Shown: piece after piece, positions 50,372 through 59,590 of the stretch
Layout: each line of letters opens with the position of its first letter
Numbering within the stretch: the first letter of the stretch is position 1
The notes under the pieces: generated by a model
Databases searched by the model: none
The model's input: only the letters and a program-made list of their open reading frames with translations
What the model was told of the DNA's origin: nothing
Origin: Anaerolineaceae bacterium
GTDB taxonomy: Bacteria; Chloroflexota; Anaerolineae; Anaerolineales; Anaerolineaceae
Assembly: GCA_003563055.1 (NCBI GenBank)
Contig: PWSY01000036.1
Coordinates: 26,103-90,102 of the forward strand
Length of the DNA stretch: 64,000 bases
Direction: 5' to 3'
Program-made: the position numbers and the translations under genes

Positions 50372-52018
50372 TCAGGTTGTCAAGACAATGTCTTCAGGAA
50401 TGATCCAACCCGTATTTGGAAACAATTTTGCAGTTTGAGATTGATAGGCCGGGTAGCATTGGAATGCCCTTTTGGGAGACCCATAAAACTTTACTTTACC
50501 ATGTTCAATAATAGCTACACGGTCTGCTATATTTGCTGCAAATTCGACATCATGGGTAACCAAAAGGACAGATTTATCTTGACGACACCATTCATGGAAT
50601 AAATCTGAAAGTGTTTCCTTGGCTTTATAGTCCATACCACGGGTCGGCTCATCGAGGAAGATTATTTTAGGATTATGAACCGTAATGGCGGCTATTGCGG
50701 TCCGTTGTCGTTCACCACCAGATAGTTCCCGGGGATAACGGTGTTGAAAATCAGCCAATCCAAAATGTTTGAGAAAAGCTGAGATGGTTTCTGGGCTCAA
50801 AGATTTATTGTGGTTTTTTAATGTCGTTTTTAGTTCGTCAAGAATAGTATCGGCAAAAAGAAGATCGTTTGGGTTTTGGGGTAAGTAAGCGATGTGTTGG
50901 ATGATTTGGGTAAGTGTCATTTTTGTCATGTCATCACCCATAAAGTGTCTACTACCATTGGATGGAATTAACCCCATAAGAGCCCGAAGCAAGGTGGTTT
51001 TTCCAGCCCCATTGGGCCCCATGATAATGAGGATTTCACCCTTATTGACTTGCATTGATATATTATGGAGTATTTTTTGATCGGAGAGGTTGACTGACAA
51101 ATTATTAACGTCTAGAAAAGGATCTAGGCTATCTTTATTTTCATCGTGAGGATGTTCTTTTTCTACAGGTTGGAATCTTTTTTTCTCATCAGGAAAATCT
51201 TCAGCGCTCAATGGTAGTGGGAAAACATCAAGGCCTTTGGCAATATCAATAATGGGAGGTACCTGATCCATAATTGGTAATACTTTTTGCGGGTGGCCAT
51301 AAACCATTTTTTGGTCTTGAGTTAGGTAAAGAATATTGTCAATATACGGCAGCAATCGCTCGAGTCGATGTTCAGCAATTAATACAGTAAGGTTTAATTG
51401 GCTTTTTAATTTAACAATGTATTTTATTATTTCATTTGCAGCAACTGGATCTAGTTGCGAAGTTGGTTCATCCAAAATCAATACTTGAGGTTGGCAGACG
51501 AGTGCGCTGGCAATTACCACCTTTTGCTTCTCACCACCTGAGATGTCTCTGGTATTTTTTCTGAAAATATTCGTCAATTGCATCTCATGTATGATCTCAT
51601 CAACCCGTTGATGCATTTCTCTCCTTGGGACAGCCATATTTTCAAGCGGAAAAGCAATTTCATCTTCAACAATATCAAAAACGAATTGTGATTCTGGATC
51701 CTGAAAAACAAAACCGACCCTGGAGGCCATGTGTTCAGGGCCTTCTTTGATTGGCTCTGAGCCAAAGACATTAATCTTGCCTGAAATGATTCCCCCAGAA
51801 AAATGCGGCACCAGCCCATTCAGACACCTGAGAAATGTGGACTTACCACTACCGGATGCCCCTGCTAATAAGGTCATTGTTCCCGGCTGTATTTCAAGAT
51901 TTAAATCATTAAAGACAGCCGTCGTTGATTGCGGATATGTGAAAGATAACGATGAAATTTTAATCATTGAAAGATAAGAATAATGGAAAAATGGATAGTA
52001 CGCTGAATAATAACCCAA
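50372..52018 (-). CDS. ECF transporter duplicated ATPase component (EcfA-EcfA fusion)
   Basis: 548 aa; two ABC modules: LLAGASGSGKST/ISGGEKQKV and IMGPNGAGKTT/LSGGERQRT. Confidence 0.93.
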   Translation of the reverse strand: MGYYSAYYPFFHYSYLSMIKISSLSFTYPQSTTAVFNDLNLEIQPGTMTLLAGASGSGKSTFLRCLNGLVPHFSGGIISGKINVFGSEPIKEGPEHMASRVGFVFQDPESQFVFDIVEDEIAFPLENMAVPRREMHQRVDEIIHEMQLTNIFRKNTRDISGGEKQKVVIASALVCQPQVLILDEPTSQLDPVAANEIIKYIVKLKSQLNLTVLIAEHRLERLLPYIDNILYLTQDQKMVYGHPQKVLPIMDQVPPIIDIAKGLDVFPLPLSAEDFPDEKKRFQPVEKEHPHDENKDSLDPFLDVNNLSVNLSDQKILHNISMQVNKGEILIIMGPNGAGKTTLLRALMGLIPSNGSRHFMGDDMTKMTLTQIIQHIAYLPQNPNDLLFADTILDELKTTLKNHNKSLSPETISAFLKHFGLADFQHRYPRELSGGERQRTAIAAITVHNPKIIFLDEPTRGMDYKAKETLSDLFHEWCRQDKSVLLVTHDVEFAANIADRVAIIEHGKVKFYGSPKRAFQCYPAYQSQTAKLFPNTGWIIPEDIVLTT

Positions 52019-53099
52019 GCAGTTGCAGTGGTGGAAATGATAAATTTGGATATGGCGAATAAAAGAGGGATGGTAGCTTGTTGTAACTGAGAAGGCTGAT
52101 GTATGCCAGGAGGTAAACAGACATGAAAACGGCGCCAGTAAGGTCTGAGAAACCCCATTGTTCTTTGTAGTATTGGGTTGATGTTCTTTGCTTTCCAGAG
52201 TGAAGGAGCGTCAAAAGGATTATTAAACCGCCCAAGATGTAGAGAACGAAAAGGATACCTTCAGGGTAATTATAAAGTTGTAGGATCCATGCTGAAAAAA
52301 TGGAGAAAGCGCCAAAGACTAGCCCAACTAAGCTCAGGTTTGTATTCTTGTTTACCTGCACATGGTAACCTCGAGCGGTCATCGATTCTGATAATTGAAT
52401 CGCGTTTTCTAGACTGGTAACCAATAAGGGGATTAAGATGGGTATCCAATCTTGCATTTTCTTCATCGGGTTTCCCCTGATAATTTGAGCTTCTTTTATC
52501 TCTTGTGCACGTTGCTGTATGGAAGGAAAAAATGTCAACGCAATGGTAACCATCATCGCAATCGGGTGGAATGCGCGCGGGATCAGCCTGGTTAATTGCT
52601 TGATTTGAAGGCTGAGGTTAAGGATATTGAACAGTAAATAAAGTGCGCTGATGACCAAACCGTTAATTGCACCATAAACCAAGCTTTCAAGGGTTATGTT
52701 GCCGCCGATCAGGGGCCATCCTTTGGGCAATGTAAACAAGATATTTCTGCCACTATGAGCGAAAAGGCTGTTGATGATGGTTGATAACCCAATCATTGTC
52801 AGTAAGAAGAAAGTATTGTGTTTTAACCATTCATTGTTGCGCTTCTTTTTTGCCAAATGATTACCCAATATAAGCAGGTTTAATAGAACCACCATTATGT
52901 AAATTGGGTTGCGCGTTGAAAGAATAAAAACCATGCATGTTATCAACCATAGCATCCAAGCGACTGCGGTCTTCATGTGGTACTTTGCTCCCTGTGTTGA
53001 AATGAAAACCTGAGTTTGAAGCGGGACAATATCTTTAACACGGGTCTGGATAAGGCAGCTAATATAATTACATTGCCTACAGCCCTGGATGCATCCCAA
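51960..53099 (-). CDS. ECF transporter transmembrane T component (EcfT/CbiQ-like)
   Basis: 379 aa; EIKEAQIIRG (ARG-type coupling motif) and LSESMTARGYH. Confidence 0.9.
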   Translation of the reverse strand: MGCIQGCRQCNYISCLIQTRVKDIVPLQTQVFISTQGAKYHMKTAVAWMLWLITCMVFILSTRNPIYIMVVLLNLLILGNHLAKKKRNNEWLKHNTFFLLTMIGLSTIINSLFAHSGRNILFTLPKGWPLIGGNITLESLVYGAINGLVISALYLLFNILNLSLQIKQLTRLIPRAFHPIAMMVTIALTFFPSIQQRAQEIKEAQIIRGNPMKKMQDWIPILIPLLVTSLENAIQLSESMTARGYHVQVNKNTNLSLVGLVFGAFSIFSAWILQLYNYPEGILFVLYILGGLIILLTLLHSGKQRTSTQYYKEQWGFSDLTGAVFMSVYLLAYISLLSYNKLPSLFYSPYPNLSFPPLQLLGLLFSVLSIFPLFLSFND

Positions 53100-53779
53100 A
53101 TAAGCGATGTTGCCAGATAATAAGCGGTATATCGCTGCACGTTTTGACTAAATCCAGCTGATTGTAAAAACCCTTGCCCTTGCCCGGCGCCAAGGAATGG
53201 CCAAAACCATAAGTTCATAATTGCACCAAACAAAAATCCCCAGAAAGCACCAAATCCAGAAAGAAGAATAAGCTCAATTGGTCTTCCTTCCCACTTAAAA
53301 ATATCTACGGTTGCCTTTAGCAGCGCAGCACTTTGTCCAACCCAACCAGCCGTGATCATTTGACCAGGAAGCCAGGGGCCAACACCGCCAGTAATTAAAG
53401 CAGAGACAAACAGGGTCATGGCGCCCATCAGAAACCCTAATCGACTGCCAAAAAAATAACCCGTCAGGATAATTAAAAAGAAGACAGGGCTGAAGCCGGC
53501 CGGGCCAGGGATGGCATTTTCTAAAAATCGCAGCCCAGCATTGATAGCGATCAAGACGCCCAGGAATGCCATAATTTTGTTATCGATCAAAGATGTCTGC
53601 GCTTCGAACAACACGATAAACAAACATAAAACGATAATCAGACTGATCATGATGGGAAAAGTTGCGCCCTGGGTAGCCGCACTATTGGCCTGTGGGAAGA
53701 TAAATGGCGACAGCAACCCCAGGAATCCAAGTGCCAAAACGATCAGGTCAATGAGAATCCTTTTTATCCGGCGTTTCAT
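52973..53779 (-). CDS. ECF transporter S component, probably cobalamin (CbrT-like)
   Basis: 268 aa polytopic protein; upstream of EcfT/EcfA in a cobalamin-riboswitch operon; substrate from context. Confidence 0.82.
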   Translation of the reverse strand: MKRRIKRILIDLIVLALGFLGLLSPFIFPQANSAATQGATFPIMISLIIVLCLFIVLFEAQTSLIDNKIMAFLGVLIAINAGLRFLENAIPGPAGFSPVFFLIILTGYFFGSRLGFLMGAMTLFVSALITGGVGPWLPGQMITAGWVGQSAALLKATVDIFKWEGRPIELILLSGFGAFWGFLFGAIMNLWFWPFLGAGQGQGFLQSAGFSQNVQRYTAYYLATSLIWDASRAVGNVIILAALSRPVLKILSRFKLRFSFQHREQSTT

Positions 53780-56289
53780 GAAGCCTTTTTTGTAAATAAT
53801 ACAATCACAAAGATGACTGCGGCTATACCAACAACACCCAGAATGACGAAAGGTAAGGTGGATCGTGTACTCACTTCTGGATCATCACGGGTGGCAGTTG
53901 GGACAGATGTCAGCGTATCAATCACGACTTCACCTGGCTCGTCAACAAAAACTTCAAGCGTTTGTGTTACCGTTACCTCTGGCGAAATGATGTCTTCGAT
54001 TGGTTCAGTGATTGTTTCACCGGTAATCGGTTGCAAAAGAAGATCATTATAATTTATGAAAGGCTGAGAAATATAGCTTTTTCGTACAGCAACATCGCAA
54101 ATTTCACTCAAATTGGGTATGAAATTCGGTGGCAAGGATGGGAATTGTTCCCAACTTGTCAAATACCATGCTTCAATACCACCATGAAGCACCTGTGACT
54201 CTTTAGCGCCAACAGGATTGAATACCCAATCGCGTCCATCCCACTGCCAGTATGACCAGTACAGTGTGCCTCCAGGTGGATTTTCGGCTTCAAGGATGCT
54301 GTTGACAAAGCCATCCTGTATAGTGTAGGTGAAACCTGAATTTTCCAGTAAGGCTAATCCAGAGATCGTGTCAGTATTGAAGGATATGCAAGCGGTAAAG
54401 ATTTCGCCATTATCAGTGGAAATGACCATTCCAGCCATGTTTTCAGGTGTTCTATTTATTAGATCATGGGAGGATATTAAGTAATCCCCAGACAGGATGG
54501 CATAAAGAGCCGTTGATGTTGCCATGACATTGGCCTCAGGAAAATCATCCGAATACCTAAATGCACCAGAAGGGTTTTGATAGCGAAATAAGCCTGTTTG
54601 GGGTGTTTTACCAACATCCGTCAGCCAATCATCTGGTTGAGAATGTATGGCGTTCAATGCCATCATGACATAGGCGGTGGTGCTTGCGTCGCCCCAACCA
54701 CCATCCTGGCTTTGCTGAGATAAAATGAAATCTAGAGCAGCCTGAATGCCGTCATCCTCCGGGAAGTAATTTGCTGCCAATAATGCTTGGATGACTAAAG
54801 CGGTTGAATCTATTGGGAACCCAAACCCTGGCATATAATCCCAACCACCTTCATCCAACTGCAAGTTGATTAGTGACTGAATAACCCCTTCCGGAATTTC
54901 TACATTGGCAGCATTTAAACCAAGAATAGCCAAAGCTTGATGCCAGGTATTTTTTGATGTGCCAAACGCGCTTGCTTCAGGGTCATAAGTCTGCATCAGC
55001 AAATCAACCAAATCTAAATTGGAAAAATTTGTTGGATCTTCACCCATTAACACAACAGCAATAATTGATTTCCCAATTGCATCAGGTCCGTTTTCCAGAT
55101 ATGGTTCAAGATTCTCGGATAGATATTGAAGGGGAGAAGTGCCATTTTGAGTTACTGTGTTTGGGTCCCATCCAGCGGCATGGATGGCAAATAAAACGTC
55201 TATTGTCTGACCAACAGACGCCCAGCCTCCATCGGCCTGTTGGGCGTCAAATAAAAACTTATATGCCCGGCTAACGCGTCTTAGGGTAGATAAATCATAA
55301 AATGGTTGCCCTGAAAGGCCCAATATTGCATCTGCTGTTGAATAGGTGTTCGCAAAATCACCGCCAATCACGCCATTATCTTGCTGTAAATTTAGTAAAG
55401 CTTCCGTAGGCTCACGATTTTCAATAAGCCAGTCATCAACCAGCCGGGTTTCCTTCAAGGAATGGATCGCCTGAAGTATCATACCGGTTGTATTTGCATT
55501 GATGGTCGTATCCCATTCTGTTTGCCATCCACCATCAGCTTGCTGGTTTTCCCATATGAAGTTTAGGGCAGTTTGAATTGTAGCTGAATCGTACGTGTCT
55601 TCGTCCAAAGCGATCAGAGCCATCACTGCAAGGGGTGTGGTGTCAAGAAAAGATCCAAAACCATCGTTCCAGCTTCCATCGTCAAGTTGTGCGCCAGCCA
55701 GCCAGTTGACCGCATCAAGTGGAACAGAAGCATTAATTGCCGATAACCCAAGGATAGCCCACACCTGGTCCATCACATTATCCTTGGTGGCTTCTCCAAA
55801 AACGGCGGTGTTGGTGTCATAACTGGATTTGATAAGGGAGATCAAATCCACTGAATCTTTTCCAAATGCATGTGGGTTTTCGTTTGCAGCGGCAACAGCA
55901 GTAAGCAATTGCCCTGCTCTGGCCACATTAAGAGGCAGCTCTTCGTTTGTAGTGTGGTAAGCCCAGTCAACACCTGCATCCTTGATGAAGTCAATGGGGT
56001 GTTTTTGTGATTCATTGGATAAAAATGATTGTGGGAAACCTCCTGCAGCCAAGGCAAGCACCACTCTTATTGAAGTGGCCACATCTGAGCTTTCGTCCAT
56101 CCATCTAATGCCGCCATCTGCATTCATTTGGGTTGCAATATATTCAAGACCTTTTAGGATTGCAATATCTTCTTCACTCTGAAAATCGGTATTGGTTAAG
56201 GTTGCACCGTATGTATTTGACGTATTGGTGATAATAAACAATAGAAGGATGAACAGGGATATTGTGGTTTGTTTAAAATTTTTATTCAA
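53776..56289 (-). CDS. Membrane-anchored extracellular protein: signal peptide + prenyltransferase/terpenoid-cyclase-like toroid + DUF4430/transcobalamin-like domain + C-terminal TM
   Basis: 837 aa; repeated QQADGGWxT/QSQDGGWGDAST helical repeats; GLALLENSGFTYTIQDGFVNSI...WSYWQWDGRDWVFNPVGAKESQVLHGGIEAWYL; terminal LPFVILGVVGIAAVIFVIVLFTKKAS. Confidence 0.85.
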   Translation of the reverse strand: MNKNFKQTTISLFILLLFIITNTSNTYGATLTNTDFQSEEDIAILKGLEYIATQMNADGGIRWMDESSDVATSIRVVLALAAGGFPQSFLSNESQKHPIDFIKDAGVDWAYHTTNEELPLNVARAGQLLTAVAAANENPHAFGKDSVDLISLIKSSYDTNTAVFGEATKDNVMDQVWAILGLSAINASVPLDAVNWLAGAQLDDGSWNDGFGSFLDTTPLAVMALIALDEDTYDSATIQTALNFIWENQQADGGWQTEWDTTINANTTGMILQAIHSLKETRLVDDWLIENREPTEALLNLQQDNGVIGGDFANTYSTADAILGLSGQPFYDLSTLRRVSRAYKFLFDAQQADGGWASVGQTIDVLFAIHAAGWDPNTVTQNGTSPLQYLSENLEPYLENGPDAIGKSIIAVVLMGEDPTNFSNLDLVDLLMQTYDPEASAFGTSKNTWHQALAILGLNAANVEIPEGVIQSLINLQLDEGGWDYMPGFGFPIDSTALVIQALLAANYFPEDDGIQAALDFILSQQSQDGGWGDASTTAYVMMALNAIHSQPDDWLTDVGKTPQTGLFRYQNPSGAFRYSDDFPEANVMATSTALYAILSGDYLISSHDLINRTPENMAGMVISTDNGEIFTACISFNTDTISGLALLENSGFTYTIQDGFVNSILEAENPPGGTLYWSYWQWDGRDWVFNPVGAKESQVLHGGIEAWYLTSWEQFPSLPPNFIPNLSEICDVAVRKSYISQPFINYNDLLLQPITGETITEPIEDIISPEVTVTQTLEVFVDEPGEVVIDTLTSVPTATRDDPEVSTRSTLPFVILGVVGIAAVIFVIVLFTKKAS

Positions 56290-56310
56290 TTGATGCTCCT
56301 CGTATAAATA

Positions 56311-56339
56311 AAACGACCTAATAATGGAAAAGGTCGTTT
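56311..56339 (-). terminator. Terminator hairpin of the riboswitch expression platform
   Basis: Minus strand AAACGACCT-TTTCCATTATT-AGGTCGTTT then TATTT. Confidence 0.7.
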
Positions 56340-56354
56340 AAACCAATTCCGCCC

Positions 56355-56570
56355 AATATGGGCGGCAGAGTGAGACCAACTTTTTTGGTTTTGCCAAGCT
56401 GGTGCCCAACGTGCCTTTCCACGAAGTTCCTTGGGTCATAGAGGGCGGGTTATCGGACTTCACCGGTGTTATTTGGTGTTACCGTTGCGGGACAGTGCTG
56501 GACTTTCACCAGCTTCCCCCATTATGCACCATGCGTCCGGGCATTAGGTGCACCCTTTATGGCTTATTGA
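56355..56570 (-). promoter_or_regulatory. Cobalamin riboswitch (boundaries approximate)
   Basis: Minus strand GGGGGAAGCTGGTGAAAGTCCAGCACTGTCCCGCAACGGTAA...GAAGTCCGATAACCCGCC, the B12-box core. Confidence 0.95.
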
Positions 56571-56854
56571 ATTGACATATATTTTATAGGTGATTTTACT
56601 GAAAGTCAATCCCTCACCCATGCACGCCTTAAAAAATCCCCTGAGGATTTTCTTTCCTAAAGCCTGTACCAATTATTGGCGATGTTTGACTTATCAATCT
56701 CTACTTATTAATCAGAACATATGTTATTAATCTAAGCCAGGTATTTCCTGCTTTGGGGTTTCATCTGCACGCCATCTACAGGCGGCTAGCTGGGATCAGT
56801 GATTCAAATTTATTCTTAGGTAAATGCCAGACTGAGATAAATTGAAAGAAAAGG

Positions 56855-56882
56855 AGGTGCCCCCAGTTCTTCGGGGGCACCT
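56855..56882 (-). terminator. Intrinsic terminator downstream of the C25-like gene
   Basis: AGGTGCCCCC ... GGGGGCACCT, T-rich on the minus-strand 3' side. Confidence 0.8.
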
Positions 56883-56939
56883 TACAGGAAGTGGCTTTAA
56901 GACTAGAAAAGGAGGTAATTGGCGAAAGCCACAATTTCA

Positions 56940-59588
56940 TTAACGTGATGTAGAAATTTTCACCAATTTGCCTTTCCTATCAAAGGTCATCCTGGCGAAG
57001 TGATAATGTTTTGCAGATTGGTTCTGATCAAAGGACTTTTGTAAGGTTACTACATATTGTTCAGACCCAACTGATTTACTCATGCTGCTGCTGTTGAATC
57101 CACTGGACTTATTGAGATGCATTTGTGCATTTTTAAGACCAGGTAAATATTTTTCCATCGTTTTTTTAACTTGTTTATTGACACTTTTGGGTAAATCTGT
57201 TTGTAGAAGATCGTGCTCCATGTCAGAATCGCTAATTGTGCGCACTGCAGGATGGGTTTTAGATCTGAGTAATGGTCTTGGCATGGAATTGACATCATCA
57301 TAAACAGCAAGAGGATCTCCAAACAATACGAAGGACAGGATTGTCTTTTGGTCTTCACCATCAAGAAAACCTTGCGTGCGGGTCATTTCCTCTGCGAGGC
57401 TCAGTTTTGCTTGCATTAAGGCATAACCTGCGGGCTTTTTCGATATTACATTACGCCAGAACACATCAGCAAGGTAATCAGCTGCGATTAATGGTGGTGT
57501 GATAGAGCCATAGGCGATGCATGTAGACCCAATAAAAGTTGTGGTGCCTGAATCAAGAAATTTTAATGACAGGGCGTCTTCGTGGGCTTTGTTAATGATA
57601 TTTGCACCATAACAAGCTTCTGAAAGAATCAGTTTTAAAGAGGGTGTGCGTTTGCATAATAAATCTGGACTTAATGCAATTGGATAATCTGGCTCATGTG
57701 AATTGGAAGAGAAGTCCTTTTGTCCATACCAATGCGGCCCTTCTTTGATTCCATGTAAATTGAAATATCCCAGGCGTTTATTTATTTTATTGTAAAGTTT
57801 TAAAGTTTTAGAATGTGTAGGAGGTGATAAGTGTAAATCTTTGACACTACCAATCGTTTTGTACACATCAGCTGAGGCCTGCTGCCATATTTCAGCAGAG
57901 TATCCAAGGGTTTGATTTTGTAAAAAGTTCAACCCCAGATGATTAATCAAACGCAAAATATTGTTCTTGATTGTATTAATTCCAAGCTGGAAAGGTTTAT
58001 GCTTTTTCGACCTATGTTGATATTGATAGATTAATTGCCTGATTTGCTGCAAAAGCAACCCGGAATCAGAACCTGCTTCACCAGGTAACCGGCCAACTGG
58101 CCATTGAGGTATAAAGTAATTTTCGTCCACCGTTGCATAAGGATTGTCTGATGGGACATCAATGTCATTGTCCTGGGTTGGGTTTGGCAAGTGGTGGTAA
58201 GGAACGATTTCAGGGCCGCCAATGATCAATAAAGCACCAATCATTTCACCTTGTTCTTCCAACTTGCTATCCAGGTCTGAAAGAGCTAACTTGGTTTGCC
58301 AGGCATCGCGTGCATCAATGGGTTTGAGACCCCATTGTGACATTTGGGCAGGGTTATCAGGGTAAAATAATATTGAACCCCAGTCAGGCATTTTTTGTAT
58401 TGCGCTGACTAATTCTCTCAATAACTCGTCAATATATGTGGCAGTGTTAGGGCCATATAGTGATTCAAGTTGATTATGAGAAGCGATTACAACATAAACT
58501 GGAAAACGATTTTCTGTCCGGTCTAAATCAGGTTTTTTTAGGCGCTTTGCTAGGTTTGAAAAAACTTTTTGTATTTCCTGAAAATCTTCTTCAGTGGCCC
58601 ATTTAGGAGTAACCTCATTTGATTCCTTCAATTCCTTGGCCGCTGGTGTGTTTTTCGGATCCTCTTTTTGATCAGAAGGCAGTCTATTGGTTAAATGAAT
58701 TTTCTGGGTGATTTCATCATCCATTTCCTTTGCGCCTACGACGGAAGAAGATTTTTGTTTTATGTCAGGAAAATCATATATGCCATCTTGGAGTTGATTC
58801 CATCCCAGGTAAGAAGTTACAGAAGCAGGGATTGGAAGGTCAAAATAAATTGTGAGCTGATCAGGCCATAGGTTTTGAAAACGGTTTTTGGGTCCCATCA
58901 GTCGCTGAATAACCTGGCCAGCACTGTCATGGGCTGCTGCCCAGTGTAACCGCTCAACAGCAGATGATTCTTCTCCCTGCTCAATTTCTGAAATGGCCTT
59001 AATGATATTGATCTGAAGACATTTGGGCCATTTTTCATAATAGATGTCACACAGATTATTTAGCATTTCTTGATCTTCAATTTTATAGGCTGTTTTTAGA
59101 TGCAAAATTGCAGGGATTGCCACTGGCGGCTGGTTGACCATTGACTGATGAACCAGCGCCATTGTTGTATTGAAGTTGCCCCTTGAAAAGGCTTTCCTGG
59201 CATCCCATAATGGGGCTAGCCAGCTCATTAATATATTATCAGGCGGATTTTCTTGAGTTAAGTATTGTGTTATGGCTTTATATTGTTTTTGCTCGTTAGA
59301 AGAAGTTGCATACTTGCTCAACGCTTGAACAGGTTCAATAAACAAGGGGTCCTGTTTGGATAAATTTTCAAGAATGGTTATGGCATGTTGGATTTTCCCA
59401 AGATGAATATAAGTCATGGCCTGGTGATATTGAACAAAAAGGTCCCCAGGATAATTGACTAACCATATAAAGGTTGCTTGTTTTGAAAATTGATATTCTT
59501 CACACTTATCTGCAGCATTTAATATGGTTAAGAATCTGTAGCGATCAATCCCGTTTAGGTAATCTAGTTGAGGTGTAATTTTTCCCAT
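56940..59588 (-). CDS. TPR-like N-terminus plus caspase-like (clan CD; C25/CHAT-type) protease domain
   Basis: 882 aa; ENYFIPQWPVGRLPGEAGSD, YFNLHG (candidate catalytic His), LILSEACYGANI (candidate catalytic Cys), SFVLFGDPLAVY. Confidence 0.75.
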   Translation of the reverse strand: MGKITPQLDYLNGIDRYRFLTILNAADKCEEYQFSKQATFIWLVNYPGDLFVQYHQAMTYIHLGKIQHAITILENLSKQDPLFIEPVQALSKYATSSNEQKQYKAITQYLTQENPPDNILMSWLAPLWDARKAFSRGNFNTTMALVHQSMVNQPPVAIPAILHLKTAYKIEDQEMLNNLCDIYYEKWPKCLQINIIKAISEIEQGEESSAVERLHWAAAHDSAGQVIQRLMGPKNRFQNLWPDQLTIYFDLPIPASVTSYLGWNQLQDGIYDFPDIKQKSSSVVGAKEMDDEITQKIHLTNRLPSDQKEDPKNTPAAKELKESNEVTPKWATEEDFQEIQKVFSNLAKRLKKPDLDRTENRFPVYVVIASHNQLESLYGPNTATYIDELLRELVSAIQKMPDWGSILFYPDNPAQMSQWGLKPIDARDAWQTKLALSDLDSKLEEQGEMIGALLIIGGPEIVPYHHLPNPTQDNDIDVPSDNPYATVDENYFIPQWPVGRLPGEAGSDSGLLLQQIRQLIYQYQHRSKKHKPFQLGINTIKNNILRLINHLGLNFLQNQTLGYSAEIWQQASADVYKTIGSVKDLHLSPPTHSKTLKLYNKINKRLGYFNLHGIKEGPHWYGQKDFSSNSHEPDYPIALSPDLLCKRTPSLKLILSEACYGANIINKAHEDALSLKFLDSGTTTFIGSTCIAYGSITPPLIAADYLADVFWRNVISKKPAGYALMQAKLSLAEEMTRTQGFLDGEDQKTILSFVLFGDPLAVYDDVNSMPRPLLRSKTHPAVRTISDSDMEHDLLQTDLPKSVNKQVKKTMEKYLPGLKNAQMHLNKSSGFNSSSMSKSVGSEQYVVTLQKSFDQNQSAKHYHFARMTFDRKGKLVKISTSR

Positions 59589-59590
59589 GA

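Noticed and set aside
53776-56289. Squalene-hopene/oxidosqualene cyclase
   Set aside because: DGGW repeats are shared with terpenoid cyclases, but the protein has a signal peptide, a DUF4430-like domain and a C-terminal membrane anchor, sits under a B12 riboswitch, and lacks an evident DXDD catalytic motif in context.
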